Source: Cunninghamia lanceolata
Taxonomy: Eukaryota; Streptophyta; Pinopsida; Cupressales; Cupressaceae
Direction: 5' to 3'
Assembly (NCBI GenBank): GCA_027924645.1
Contig: BSBN01000242.1
Span: 1,612,001 to 1,676,000 of the forward strand
Length of the DNA: 64,000 nt
The notes under the pieces were generated by a model, which worked only from the letters and a program-made list of their open reading frames with translations, did not search any database and had not been told where the DNA came from. The translations under genes and the position numbers were made by a program. Of the stretch, positions 45,571 to 58,062 are shown in pieces. Each line of letters starts with the position of its first letter. Position 1 is the stretch's first letter.

Positions 45571-46963
45571 CAGGCATAGAACTTCTTGAGATGAACATTG
45601 TTGAGTGGCTCATCTAGAGGAATGTCGTCAGGTGTAGCTAAAGTATAAGCTCCTGATCCATATGCTGCTGTGACAATAAAGGGGCCTAACCAATTAGGCT
45701 CAAACTTGCCCTTCTTTTCTCGATCTACTTAATTTCTCTGATTTTCTTTTAAGACAAGATCACCAACTTGAAACTGTCTTTCTTTGATCTTTTTGTTGTA
45801 ATTATGCCGAGGTGATTTTGATAGAGATGGAGATGATTAAGTGCGGCAAGGCACCTTTCATCTAGTAGTTCTAGCTCAGCTAATCTGGAAGTGCGATACT
45901 CCTCTCCATTAATCAGGTTCTGCATGGATACTCGGAGGGATGGGATCTCAACCTCTATAGGTAGGATGGCTTCAAAGCCATAGACCAAGGCATAGGGTGT
46001 GGCACCAGTTAGTGTTCTGATACTAGTGCGGTAGGCCCATAGGGCGGGATTGAGTTGCAAGTGCCAATCACAACCGGCTTCATTGACCATTTTCTTGAGG
46101 ATTTTGAGAATGGCTTTGTTGGAAGCCTCGACTTGGCCGTTACTTTGTGGATAGTAGGGAGTGGAAAAGCGATGTTGTATATTGTATTGGGTGCACAAGG
46201 CATGGACATCTTGGTTCTTGAATGGTCTCCCATTATCAGTGACAATGGCTTGGGGGATACCATCCCGACAAATGAGGTAGTTAAGGATAAACTTGGCTAT
46301 TTGCTTGTCGATGATATATGTCATGGGAATGGCTTTGACCCACTTCGTGAAGTACTTAGTGGCGGTAATGATGAATTTGTGGCCATTGGATGAGGATGGG
46401 TGGATTTGTCCTACGAGGTTGAGACCCCATTGTGAAAAAGGCCATGGAGTAGTCACAGGTTGTAGTTCATGAGTTGGTGCGTGAATCAAATCTCCATGCT
46501 GTTGGCATTGTAGACACTTATTAGCAAACTGTAAAGCATCTTGCTCTATTGTAGGCCAATAATAACCTGTTCTAAGTATCTTCTTAGTAAGATTAGGACC
46601 GGTAGAATGTGCACCATAGACACCTTTGTGTATGTCTTGTAAGGTAGCATCAGCTTCTTTCGCATTAAGACATCGTAAGAGGATACCATCGAGACTTCGA
46701 CAATATAGTGTATCACCCAGAATAGTGTAACGGGAGGATCGACAGATAAAGGTTTTGCGTTGGGTGGTGGATAGGTCAATGGGAAAGGTATCATGTTTAT
46801 GGTATTCATAGACATCTTCGTACAATGGGGAATTGGGACCAACAAGTTCGCAGATGATTTTAGTAGTTGGAACATCGACGACTGGTATCAACAATTGCTT
46901 GATCAAGAACTCACATTTCTGTGTGTTTGTAGGCATGTCTATAAGTGACCCCATAGAGGCCAT
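45571..46963 (-). pseudogene. Tat-type integrase
   Basis: The minus frame 46963-45749 carries the zinc-binding domain (HKGVYGAHSTG...CLQCQQHGD) and the core. The first catalytic block reads WGLNLVGQI, with Asn where Asp is expected; VTDNGRPF and NGQVEASNKA keep the second Asp and the Glu. After 45749 the tail is in another frame (KFEPNWLGPFIVTAAYGSGA, ending KFYA near 45571). The Asp to Asn change fits a G-to-A mutation and would inactivate the enzyme. Confidence 0.92.
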
Positions 46964-47806
46964 AGAGTCTGTAGCCTTGTTATGCTCTCTTGGAATCTAC
47001 TCAAAAGTAATACTAGAAAAGTGTGGTTTGTAGGCATCCATTAGTTGCTTGTAGGGGACCAACTTTTCATCTTTTGTTTGGTACTCATTTGTGACTTGTT
47101 GAATGACTAGTTGTGAGTCTCCATATACTTGTAGTTCTGTGATGTCCCATTGAATTGTTGTGTTGAGACCTATGAGGAGTGCTTCATACTCGGCTATGTT
47201 GTTGGTGCAAGGAAATGCAAGCCGATATGACTTTGGAATATAGTCATTTTGAGGTGTGATGAATAAGATGCCGGCCCCTGATCCATGCTATGTGTAGGAA
47301 CCATCAAAATACAATTTCCACATTATTGAGGTAGAAAGAGTGAAGAGATTCTTATCTAGAAATTTAGATACCATAGGATGTATATATGTCACGGGTGCTT
47401 CTGCTAGTTGATCTGTTAGGGCTTGTCCCTTGATTGCTTGATGATCCACATACTCAATGTCAAATTCACTAAGGATCATGACCCATTTAGCTAGTCTGCC
47501 TGTGAGAGCTGCTTTTGCTAGTAGATACTTTAATGGATCAATTTTGGCTATAAGATTTGTGTGTTGGTTTAGCATGTAATGCTGCAACTTTTGGGAAGCG
47601 AACACTACTACTAAACAAGCTCTTTCCATAGGTGAATAATTGAGTTCATAACCCACCAAGGTTCGACTGATATAATAGATTGCATGCTCTTTTCTTGCCT
47701 CATCATGTTGTGCTAGAAGGGCCCCTAGGGCTGCTGTTGTAGTTGAGATGTATAATATCAAAGATTTATTAGCAACTAGTGGTACCAAGATAGGAGGTAT
47801 AGCTAG
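46964..47806 (-). pseudogene. Two RNase H domains of the Tat-type element
   Basis: First domain: ILYISTTTAALGALLAQHDE and NYSPMERACLVVVFASQKLQ (47788-47450), degenerate at catalytic positions. Second, plant-acquired type: MWKLYFDGSYT, a TAG near 47287, then HGSGAGILFITPQND, NNIAEYEALLIGL and VYGDSQLVIQQV (47320-47060). Dual RNase H is a known feature of the Tat clade. Stops in both linkers show decay. Confidence 0.88.
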
Positions 47807-48922
47807 ATATTCTTTGAGCTAATCAAATGCTGCTTGACACTTATCGTCCCATCGAAATGAGACATCCTTTTAGAGCAAGTGTTGAAATGGTTGACATTTA
47901 TCTGCTAGCTGTGAGATGAAACGCCTAATAGATTGTAACCTTCCTTGAAGGCTCCTTAATGCTTTTAGATTCTTTGGTGGAGGCATCTCCACTATAGCTT
48001 TGACTTTTGCTGGATCCACTTCAATGCCTCTACGAGATACAATGTATCCTAATAGTTTTCCTAATGTTACCCCAAAGACACACTTCTTTGGATTGAGGCG
48101 CACTTGGTATTTTTCTAGCCTGTTAAAGATCTGTCCTAGAACTTGTATGTGGTCTACCTAAGAAGATTTTGCTAGTATTTCATCCAAACAGTCCTCCATG
48201 ATGTGATGAAAGAGGTCATGGAATATCACTGTCATTGCTTTTTGATAAGTTGCCCCTCCATTCTTTAGACCAAATGACATGATGCACCAATAATAATTAC
48301 CCCAAGGACAAGTAAAAGTTATTTTATGTTGATCTTCTTCTGTTATCATTATCTGATTGTAGCCAGAGAATCCATCCATGAGAGAAAGCATTTCATGACC
48401 AATGGTCAAGTCTACTATGAGATCAATGTTTGGTAATGGGAAGTCATCTTTGGGACATGCCTTGTTAAGATCTCTGAAGTCAGAACACATGCAGATGTCC
48501 CCATTAGGTTTAGCCATAGGTACAATGTTTGAGACCCATTTCGGATAACCAATAGGCTCGATGAATTTGGCATCGAGCAACTTCTGTATTTCCACTTTCA
48601 CCAAGAGATCTATATGTGGATGCATCTTCCTTAGTTTTTGCTTGACTGGTTTAACTATTGGATCAACTATGAGATAGTGAACTACTAGCTTAGGGTCTAG
48701 CCCTGGCATATTAGCATAGGTCCACACAAAGTTGATGGTTCTTTGTAAGAAGTTGTTAAGATTCTTGTGCTCTTGTTCTGATAATGATGCTGCAAGGAAT
48801 GTGGTCTTCGGATTTTGCTTTGTGCCAAGGTTTGTCTCTATAGAATCTTCCACTAGGAGAGATAATTTCTCTTGATACTTAAATGGTAGGGGAAGGTCAA
48901 ATCCTCCATCCTCAGGTGCCAC
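47807..48922 (-). pseudogene. Tat-type reverse transcriptase
   Basis: The minus frame 48922-48158 has WVSNIVPMAKPNGDICMCSD, LNKACPKDDFPLPNID, LMDGFSGYNQIMI and FGLKNGGATYQKAM. The catalytic YxDD is replaced by CLDE (in EDCLDEILAKSS), so Tyr and the second Asp are both changed. After a stop near 48158, the thumb-connection part follows in 48103-47870 (KCVFGVTLGKLLGYIVS...). It is not functional. Confidence 0.93.
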
Positions 48923-49857
48923 GGTGTGGTTTTCACCTAGAGATCTTTGTTTATTTTTACTTTTGCGACTGGAGGATTTGGCATTCTCACCAAAATAAGC
49001 ATTTTGCTCTAGTTCTATTCCAAAACTAGCTTTGTGATCGCCAAAAGGGATACCATCCTAGAGTCCCATGAACTCTGTGATAGCTTCGTCATTCTAAAAG
49101 ACATCTAGAACGGGGGCCCCTTGTTGGTCCCAATTGATAAGTTCAGGGTAGACAAGTGTTACAATCTGGGTGTTTGTGGTGGATGTTAAAGATATCGATG
49201 ATAGCATGAATATGGAGGATTCTGTATATAGGTCAGTCATATGTAGGAAAGAGTCATCAATGATATCCTCATTAGACGTCGAATTGGTGAGAAAAATTTT
49301 TGCCACCTTGTCAAGGATACCCTCGATGTCCAAGGCGTGTGGTACCTTTCTACCAAATCCTAACCCCTTCTTGTCTAGTTTCTTCATCACAATAATGGGT
49401 TCCATTATTCCTTGATTCTATTTTCCAAGTCCACCTTTGCCTTTATAGCCCATGTTTTGACTCTCCTTAAGTCATTGCCATATTGCTTGACTGGTTCTTT
49501 CTCTTTGTAGAGCCAAGAAGAGATGTCTTCAATAGTTTCCTTTGCCAATAATTTTCCCTCTTAGAATTGGGTTAGAGATGCTGGGGGAGGAATAGTTGCT
49601 TTCTTAGTTGCTTTGGCTATGGGCAGTTGGCTGTAGGATTTAGGAGATAGGGGCATCCACCCTACACAACAAGATTTTGAGATATCATATTCTCCAAAGC
49701 CTATATCACGAATGTGAGCTTTGATTTCAGGAATAGGATGAGGATTAGGTTCACTTGCAGAGGCTTTTGTCAGAGTTTCAGAATTGACATATAATAGGGA
49801 TTCAAGGGCTTTGTCATTATTGGCCACTTGGTTGGAATTCTTGTAACTACCTTGCAA
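48923..49857 (-). pseudogene. G-patch-containing region between protease and RT
   Basis: Frame 49857-49561 includes HIRDIGFGEYDISKSCCVGW, matching the plus-strand element's VQIHDNGCVEYKMQRSFCVSQ. A G-patch-like stretch (MGYKGKGGLGK, near 49450) follows and is broken by a TAG. Then 49405-49094 ends INWDQQGAPVLDVF. The G-patch is a glycine-rich RNA-binding motif seen in some Tat elements. Confidence 0.8.
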
Positions 49858-50611
49858 GACATGACAAAATTCAAAAGGATTAGGATCTCCAGGAATAGTT
49901 ATCTCTATACCATTAAATGGGAATTTTAGAGACTAATGGTAGGTGGAGGGAATAACTTTCATGGCATGGATCCATGGGCGTATTGTAGGGTAGCTCAATG
50001 TCAAGGACTTGGCATCTCGTTTCGAGCATGATAGGGCCTACTTGTATTGGCAAATGGATAACACCTTCTGACTAGCATTTAGTATCGTCATACCCCTAGA
50101 CTGTAATACTTTGATCAATGTTGACATGATCCTCAAAGTATCCCAATTGTTTTAGTAAATTGAGAGAACAAATATTGAGACAAGCACCACCATCTATGAG
50201 TATGCGTTTGATCTTTCGTTTATGGATGAACACTTCGATGTGAAGGGCATCATTATGACAGGGATCGTGAGATGGGAGGTCCTTTTCAGAAAAGACCACA
50301 TTGTAAGGTGAGGCAATGTTACCTATTATAGCTTGGAAATCAGTGACCGCTATGTTGTTAGGAATCGAAGACTCTTGTAAGGCTTTTTTGAGCTCAGCTT
50401 TATGTGTAGGTGACGACCGTAGAAGATCCAAGATAGAGATCTGCACAAGGGTTTTCCCTAGATGTTTGACAAGATTGTAATCAAATTGAGTTGGGAGACT
50501 TGGTGTAGGACCACGAATGGTGACACATCCACGATGAGTTGTAACTATGCAATCCGTAGATTTGCCTTTGATTGTGAGGGTAGATACACGACTGTCTTCA
50601 AAACGACCCAC
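49858..50611 (-). pseudogene. Tat-type gag end and protease
   Basis: The minus frame 50611-50096 has VTIRGPTPSLPTQ, then the protease core RILIDGGACLNICSLNLLKQ and a TAG at about 50096. Afterwards IQVGPIM is in place, but a short deletion removes the LLGRPWI motif (near 49985). Both Tat-type copies in the window have IDGGA at the active site instead of DSG or DTG. Confidence 0.85.
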
Positions 50612-53396
50612 AATAGAGTCATAGGAAGTTGAAGCTTTGTTAACACCTTTACCTTTGTCAGGATTTTAACCTTGACCATGGTTAGGGAATGGCTCCTTGT
50701 ACATGTTGAGGTATTTATTGGTGTTTTGAGTTGGTGGTTCATCCTCAAAAGTGATTTTGTTTTTGTCGATGAGGTTTTGGATTATGTGCTTGAGTTTCAT
50801 GCATGCTGAGGTTCTATGTTCTTTGCTCCTATGGAACTCGCAATATTCATTTTCTCTATACCGTGCGGTTTTGTAAACAGGTTCACCATATGGGGGAGCA
50901 TCTGGTAAGGTGATGAGTCCATTGTTTATAAGTTTCTGTAAAATAGACTCTATAGGCTCTCCCAAGGGAGTGAATTGACATTGTGGAGGGTAATCTAATT
51001 GAGGTCACTCTTGTTGTTGTTGTTGTTGGTTTTGGTATGGTTGTCTTTGTTGGTTTTGTTGAGGTGGAGTTTGACTTGGTTTTGAAAGATGAAGGGGTGT
51101 TTGTAGTGTTTGGACATGTTTGGAATCTACCACACCATCATTGACCACATTTTTATTTTTGTTCCAAAATTTTGGTTTGTCGTTTGATTGTTGTTGGGGA
51201 GTATTGTCTTTGTTGTCTTTGAAGATTTTGACCACGCCTTTAGCGATGAGGGCCTTTTCAATGTTGATTCCCTTGTAGGTAATTTTGTCAAAGGTTGTAG
51301 CACTAAGGATTTGCAAATGGAAACCCAATTCTTGGTTGAGGTTCTGCACAAATATGCTAACAAGCTGCTTTTCGGGTATGTTGAATGGGAATTTGCTAGC
51401 CATTTGTCTCCATCTTTGAAGAAAGAAGATGAAAGTTTCCCCATTTTTCTGTTTATTGTTGCATAGATTGGTCATGGAGATCTCATGTTCTGTGTTGTAA
51501 GAGAAATGGGTGGCAAATTTCTCCACAAGCTCATTAAAAGATTTGATACCTGTGGGTAGGTGTGAGAACCATTCTATAGCTTGACCTCCTAGACTGCGAG
51601 GAAAGAGATGCATAAGATATGTGTCGTTATGTGAGACTTCGAAGCAAGCGAGATAGAATTCTCTAAGATGGTATTTTGGGTCTCCTTGTCCTTTGTATTT
51701 ATCAAATTTGGGAATAGTGAAGTTGTGAGGAAAAGGGATCATGGGTAATGACCGATCAAATGGATAAGGACAAACCTCCTCCAAGGAGAAAGTTTTCTTT
51801 GTGTGGCCAAATGTAAGATCAGATAGTTGTTGTTGCACCTCCGCAAGTTTTAGCTCCATAGTTGTGGGAGGGGTTGGAAACATCTCCTGTTGTCCTAGAG
51901 GTGGTTGTTGTTGCCCACATGGTAGATTGTAGTGGAAGCCATAGGCGTTGATGTTGTAAGGGTCGTATGATTGGTTAGGATTATATGTGTTGTATGTGGG
52001 ATTTGGATTGGGTTGGATTTGGGTGTTCTGATTTTGGGGTGGTGGTGGTGGTGATAGGTAAGAATGTAGGCTTTGTGATGGTTGTTGATAAGAGTTTGGT
52101 GGAGGAAAGCTAAAGTTTGTTGGGTTTGGTTGTGGTGGTGTGAAGAAAGAATTTGGTGGAGGAAAGCTAAAGTTTGTTGTGTTTAGTTGCGGTGGTGGAA
52201 CATAGCTTTGGGAAGTTTGGTGTTGGGAATGTTGAAGATTGAGATAGGTATGGGTTAGGTTGAGAGTGGAAGATCATTGTGGTGGAGGGACATATGTAGA
52301 TATGTTTTGTGATGGTGGAGGTTGATTGGGAAATTTGTTGAAAAAGGTTAGTTTAGATGATCGTTGTGGTGAAGGGACATACGTAGATGTGTTTTGTGAT
52401 GGTAGGTATGATGGAGTGTAGAAGAATGTTGTGGTGGAGGGATATAGGTTGTGTTGACATTTTGTGATGGTTGTGGTTGCATGACATTGTTTGGTTTAAG
52501 GATACGAAGGGTTGATGATGTTGGGGGTGGTGTTTGTTGAGACCCTTGTAGCATGGCTACATAAGTGTTTCCTGGGTTGTAATTTGGTTGAAAACCTTCT
52601 CGTGATGGGGTAGCCAATGTTACACTGTGATTAGTGTGGGCATTTGAGGAGTGTGTTGTGTGTTTGATTTTGCTTGAGCAACTTGTTTGGCTAGTTCTGC
52701 TTGACGTTGGAGAGTCTCTTGTTGGTGTTTGTAGATCTCCATAGGAGTCATGAGCGGTGATATGGGTCTCTCTGCTGTTGGATTTTGATAAAGAGGATTC
52801 TCATATTGAGCGGCAAAAGGTGTAGACGTTCTCCCTTGTGAGCTTTGTTCAGGTATCGGTGTGGTCACAATTGACATGGTTTGGACCGCAGTTATGGCGT
52901 CATGGGTTTTGTTTGGCTTTTTAAGATTGGATAGGTCAAAATCTTGGGGTAATAGTGCTCCTTGTTCAGCTATTAAGCGGAAAAGGTGATCTTGGTTCTC
53001 ACTAAGGATTTTGTCAAAGGCGGCCATAGCTTTAGGATCTTGTATGATTTCATCAAGGTCATCTCTATCTTCTTGAGAGGATTGACCTTCTTCAAAGTGT
53101 TGCTCTTCTTGAGATGGGACTTGAACCGTGGTATAACTAGGTGTAGCAAAATCATGAGGCATGCCGGTAGTGAATTGAGTTACATTTTCCAAAGTCACAT
53201 TACCTTCTTGAGGATTGTTTGGTTGGTCTTGTTGCGGCCTATTTTAAGAATTGGTTGGTCTTTCCATTGGTGTTTTTGGAGTACCCTTTGGAGTCATGTT
53301 GGATTGGCTTGGTTGAGGTGTATGAGGAGGTGATTTGCGCTTCCTTGGGACAACTTGTTTAGCCTTCATAGTTTTCTGGAGTCTAGTGGTTACCAT
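50612..53396 (-). pseudogene. Tat-type gag
   Basis: ATG at 53396 (MVTTRLQKTMKAKQVVPRKR) begins a basic N-terminus. The same frame resumes after a TAA at 53244 (DDLDEIIQDPKAMAAFDKIL). A proline-rich segment of repeats (NFSFPPPNS, TYVPPPQ) lies at about 52100-52450, with frame changes. The capsid is at 51883-51005 (FPHNFTIPKFDKYKGQGDP, LFPRSLGGQAIEWFSHLP) and ends in a Gln run and a TGA. The zinc-binding NEYCEFHRSKEHRTSAC is near 50850. Frame shifts and at least four stops are present. Confidence 0.88.
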
Positions 53397-55772
53397 GGGA
53401 TGCACTAGGATACTTTGTTTGAGATGCTTGCTGGGATTTTGCTGTGTTTGTTTGGAAAATATAATTTTGATGAACAGTTTACTAGACCAAAGGCGTAGGA
53501 CTGTGTTTACCAAAAGTGAGCTACTGTATGACCAAAGGCGTTTGGACAAAGCTGCCAGAGGTGAGGTACTGTTATACTAAAGGCGAGCTACTGTTATACC
53601 AAAAGCGAGCTACTGTTATACCAAGGGCACTGAAGTAGGTTTGCTAGAGGCAAGGTACTATTATACCAAAGGCAAGCTACTGTTATACCAAAGGCGAGCT
53701 GCTATTATACCAAAGGCATTGAAGTAGTGTCTATGATGTTTTATAAGGCAAATTTTTATAGATTTTGTTTTGATTTTGATTGGATTTGCTTTGGCAAGAG
53801 AACACACATCAAACAAAGTGGCAAAAAGGACTGACACAAGAGATAGTGTATGTTCGAGGCTCACAAAAAGCCTAATGTTTCCATGGGTATAAGACAATTG
53901 TAAATAATTTCAAGCACTTTTTATCCCTAGAGACAAGGTGTCATTGCAGTAGATCAACTCACAACTTAAATCTTTGTCGACCAAATGTCATTCCATAAAG
54001 GTGTTAGACATTTGTATCTCTGCAAGAGACGATAGGCAGGGATATCTCACCCTCCCCTCAAAAAGCTCAAGTAGGTCACAAGAGCTTTATGGCTAAGGGA
54101 ATATTATCTCTTCTCAAGGGAGGCAATGGTGAGTATCTCGAGAGCTTAAATCAATTCCCCTTGCATTGATGATTACTGCAACGTTCGGAAGTGGATTGGG
54201 TAGCCACTATCTAGATTGGTTCTTAGTAACTTTGAGGGACCAACGCCTTACGAGCAATGTGACAAGCTACTAAAAGCTTTAACCAATCCTACTAAGAGTA
54301 TCAAACACTTCGTACAATGTGAAAATCATTTCCACAAAGAGCTAGTACACCTCTCTTCGATTTGGCACCACAAGGTAAGGCTGACATCAGTTAGGACTTG
54401 GCTTTCGCCTTATCCCTTTTATATAGTGGTTCAAAAGAAAACTCTGCTTAGGGTCATCCCTTTTGGATGAAGCGCAATCCAAAAGCAGGCCCTTCTAAAG
54501 GAATAATTGAAATTGAAGTTTAATCACGTCAAACAAAGGTTCAATTATCCTGTTATAAAAAAAATAAGGTGCAACTAGATTAGGCACACACATGATTGTA
54601 GTTGTCAATTGTCCCTTATAAAATTGAAGTGTTTTGCATTCATGTCAATTGTCCCTTAAGAAATTGAAGTGTTTTTACATTCATGTCCATTGTCCCTTAA
54701 GAAAACAATATGTTCCTAAGACTTAGATTGTAAAAAATGATTTGTTTTTTTGTCCCTTAAGAAAATAATATGTTTCTAAGACTTAATGCGATAAATTTAT
54801 CAATTTCTTCAAAGATCATCCTGCATGAACATGTTAGAGAAACCCATTTGCTTTGTTTGAGTGATAAGAGGCTACAAAAATTTGATTAGTTTCACCCAAA
54901 ACTCAAGTAGTTAGCCAAAAATAAATCAATTGACCAAAAACGCTTAACTTGTTAGGTGAAAAATGAGCAATCTAGAAAAAAAAATTGATAATAATGATTA
55001 GGTACAATAGATTGGATATTATGATAAGATTCTACACAAAATTCTATGCAATTTCAAAAAGAAAATCATGAAAATTGAATAAATTTTGCACAAATTATGA
55101 CCATTTAAAGTTTGTAAAGAAGAATTGACTTTGACTAAGTGTACCTGATAAATCTAATACAATTACTTAAAAATTCTTTCACCATAGAAAAGTTGGGAGA
55201 ACCATCTTTCCAATGCTGCTGGTTTTGTGAAAATACGATTCCGTATGCAAAAGATATGCTCAATTTCGTGAAACTGATCTGAAAAGGTAAAAAAACAAGC
55301 ATGGGCTAAAAATAGGGACACGGATTGGGATCTATTTTTCTCAAAATCTGTGCACTTCTTGCAAAAATAAGAGATACCCAGATAGGATTTCGATGTTTTC
55401 GATAAAACTTAGAAATCTTTTGAGCTAAAGTTACACAGATATGCTTGATTTCATGAAATTGCTAAAAATAGGCCAAAAAAAAGCAAAAAAAAACAAGCAT
55501 AGGCTAAAAATAGGGACACGAATTTGTGCTCTATTTTTATTGAAATCTGTGCACTTTCTGCAAAAAATAAGAGATACCTAAATAAGATTTTGATATTTTT
55601 GACAAAACCCAGAAATATTTTGAGCTAAGGTTACACCGTTTGAATGCTCAATGCCTATTCTCTCCAACTAGTGAACAAGGATCTTTAGATTTTCTGCATT
55701 GTGATTGCACTTTTCCGTACCTAGCTTCCAAAAAATCAACTTTTTTTTCTAGAAAAAAAATAAGGTTAGTGG
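53397..55772 (-). other. Long leader of the Tat-type element with three tandem-repeat clusters
   Basis: About 2.4 kb between the PBS and gag ATG. (1) 53480-53725: a minisatellite with unit close to GCGAGCTACTGTTATACCAAAG. (2) About 54600-54790: two pairs of repeats built on TTGTCCCTTAAGAAA. (3) About 55285-55640: two copies of a unit near 195 bases (GGCTAAAAATAGGGACACG...GAGATACC). No protein is recognised. Confidence 0.78.
53480..53725 (-). repeat. 22-bp minisatellite in the leader
   Basis: Imperfect tandem units of the type GCGAGCTACTGTTATACCAAAG, with longer variants carrying CACTGAAGTAG. At least eight units can be traced by eye. Confidence 0.85.
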
Positions 55773-55790
55773 GTCCCACCGGGCGTGCCA
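55773..55790 (-). other. Primer-binding site of the Tat-type element
   Basis: The minus strand reads TGGCACGCCCGGTGGGAC, three bases after the LTR end. It begins with TGG and has a 7-base acceptor-stem complement, so it fits a tRNA other than initiator Met; I cannot name which. Confidence 0.7.
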
Positions 55791-55793
55791 AAA

Positions 55794-56962
55794 TGTGTCT
55801 GAGGAAAATCGAGAGGTCAAATGATAAAATCAAAACAATGATAATCACAACTCAATAACCCATAACATAAAGAGATTGATCTAAGTAAAAAACCAATATC
55901 ACTGAATAAATCAAATAAAACAAGAAAGTCTTCACCTAGAGTATAGTCTCTTTGTATAAATGTAGATTGCTCAATAACGTTGCGAAATCATGTTTGCAAC
56001 AAGCGGATGTATGTGTATTCGTGCTCAAAAGATCGATGTCAAAAAATCGTAAGGTGTTCAACGATGCGATCTCAATTCACTGTCAAGGAATACCTGAGAA
56101 TAAGTGATCAAAGAGAATTTGTAAAAGATATGAGGGGGGTTTATATATGTTTCAAACATGATCCATCAACGGATGAAATAAATTCATATAATGAACAGTT
56201 GAGATAAATCAAATAACTCATGATGAATGTGCACACGATATGTGTCACTCCAAAAAGTTATTTTTATTAAGATCATTATTTTTTTGATAAAAATAGATTT
56301 GATTTCATAAATTAGAATGTTGTTTCTTCTAATTCATGAGTTGATGAAAATAAGATAAATTAAAACCAATTAACTTAACTTTAGATTTATTTATTTTTAG
56401 TTCTAAAAATAGGACTGATTGTGCACATGAGTTAACATGATATTTTTAGAGGAATTGGAAAGATAATTGAAATTAAATAAATAATTTATTTAATTGTTTG
56501 TGCATGATAGAGGAATGTGAAGATTATAAATAAAATACTTGATTTTATTTATTTTTAGAGGATTGAGATAATTTAAATAAATTTGCATGATTTATTTAAA
56601 TTTTGAAGAACAATTGGATTTAATTAAATAATGTAAAATATTTAATTGCAGATAAGAGAATTTGTGATGAATTAATTAAATAATTAAATTTTTTTAATTA
56701 ATGTAGACTTAGAATTTGAAAAAGGATAATGATTTAATTAAATAATAAAAATTATTTAATTTGGAAGAATAAGGTTGATTTTGATGAAATTAATTAAATA
56801 AATACAATTTATTCAATTAATGTTGAATTTTGGAGTTTTAGAAGAATTTGATGAAATTAATTAAATAATTAGATTATTCAATTAATGTTGAATGTAGGTG
56901 TTTAGACAGATTAGATGAAAATGCAAGTGGTGTGATGACTTGGTTATTTTTGGGTGTCTACA
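55794..56962 (-). repeat. 5' LTR of the Tat-type element (1,169 bp)
   Basis: On the minus strand it starts TGTAGACACCCAAAAATAACC (56962) and ends CAGACACA (55794). The U3 half is rich in AATTAAAT words. It shares 55794-56272 with the partial 3' LTR. CATAC follows at 56963-56967. Confidence 0.9.
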
Positions 56963-56967
56963 CATAC

Positions 56968-58062
56968 CTTAAATACCCCCTTACAAACACTAATCTAATT
57001 ACAAAATTGTTGCATAACAACCTCATCCTGCTTTTGCATTCTCCACCCAGCCCTAAATGCAAATAAGTGGATCTTCTCTTTTTGATTATGCGAAAACTTG
57101 GTAATGAACCTCTTCTTCATTCTTCTATGATGATGGTTACCAAGACTTTTGTTGTTATTGTGGGTATCAAAGTCATTAGACTCTGCAAGCCCAGGGCATA
57201 CAAAGTCGCTACGGTAGAAGTAATGAAAAAAAAAAAATTATGGCATCCCTGTATATTTTTGGTAAGTCCCATTGGAAGGCTCTTCAATATTGAAAATTTG
57301 AAATGCTTTTTAACAACTAATGCTCATTCCCAAGTTTAGCCCCTAGTTGGAGATCCTTGGCCAATCTTTTAGCTTAGATATCCTGATAAGCATGCTAGCC
57401 AGCTGAAAATTAATATAACATATGAACCACAACTTGCTGCCTATATTTCTATTGATTGCACTTTCGAATATGTTTGGCTTTCTGATTGGATGACCGTCGA
57501 TTTGAATCATGCGATCTTGAATTGACTGGTTTGAGGAGAAACGTTATCCCCACCCAATATGGTGAGGAAATAAGCAATTTCACAAATAGTTTATGGAGAT
57601 TTATGTTGTAATGGATTCTAGAAACTATGGCAATTTAGGTTGTGATGGATTCTTTGTTATCATAATTTTCAATGGTACTCATCCATGTGATTTTTCTATC
57701 CTCTTATCTCTAACATCAATATAAGGCTGATAAGATGATCTAGATTCTCAAGATTGTTGTTTATGGTCCATATTCATATGTAAAACAATAAATATTATAA
57801 TTCTATTTTTAAGGGAAACCACGCTTTTACAATTAACTTTTCCATGAAAAAATGTTTTTCTTAAGATATGCATTAAAAAATTCAACCAAATATATAGCTA
57901 AAATAGCTTCGGGAAAAAAAGCAATTCTTAAGACTTTTAGCAAAGAAAGCAAACAATGACAAAAAGACAAAAGAAAAAGCTAACAATACTAGGATAACCT
58001 ACATTACAAAGCAATTGGAAAGCATCAATGTGTTAGACAACTTTGTCTAATTATCATGAGAT
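56968..58062. other. Flank without recognised genes
   Basis: Contains an open frame of 90 codons at 57067-57339 with no family resemblance. Otherwise AT-rich. Confidence 0.55.

Larger units (their letters stand above)
44563..56962 (-). mobile_element. Tat-type Ty3/gypsy element with dual RNase H (12.4 kb), decayed
   Basis: Target duplication CATAC at 44558-44562 and 56963-56967. On the minus strand the order is: 5' LTR (56962-55794), PBS, long repeat-rich leader, gag, protease, G-patch region, RT, RNase H, second RNase H, integrase, 3' untranslated region, and a partial 3' LTR (45047-44563). The second RNase H before integrase is the mark of the Tat group. Several stops and changed catalytic residues show it is dead. 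The 3' LTR has lost its U3 part. Confidence 0.92.

Noticed and set aside
53480..53725. Regular repeat array that could be taken for CRISPR
   Set aside because: Units are adjacent with no unique spacers, and the DNA is a plant retrotransposon leader.
57067..57339. 90-codon open frame on the plus strand
   Set aside because: No recognisable domain, low-complexity Lys run and no supporting signals.
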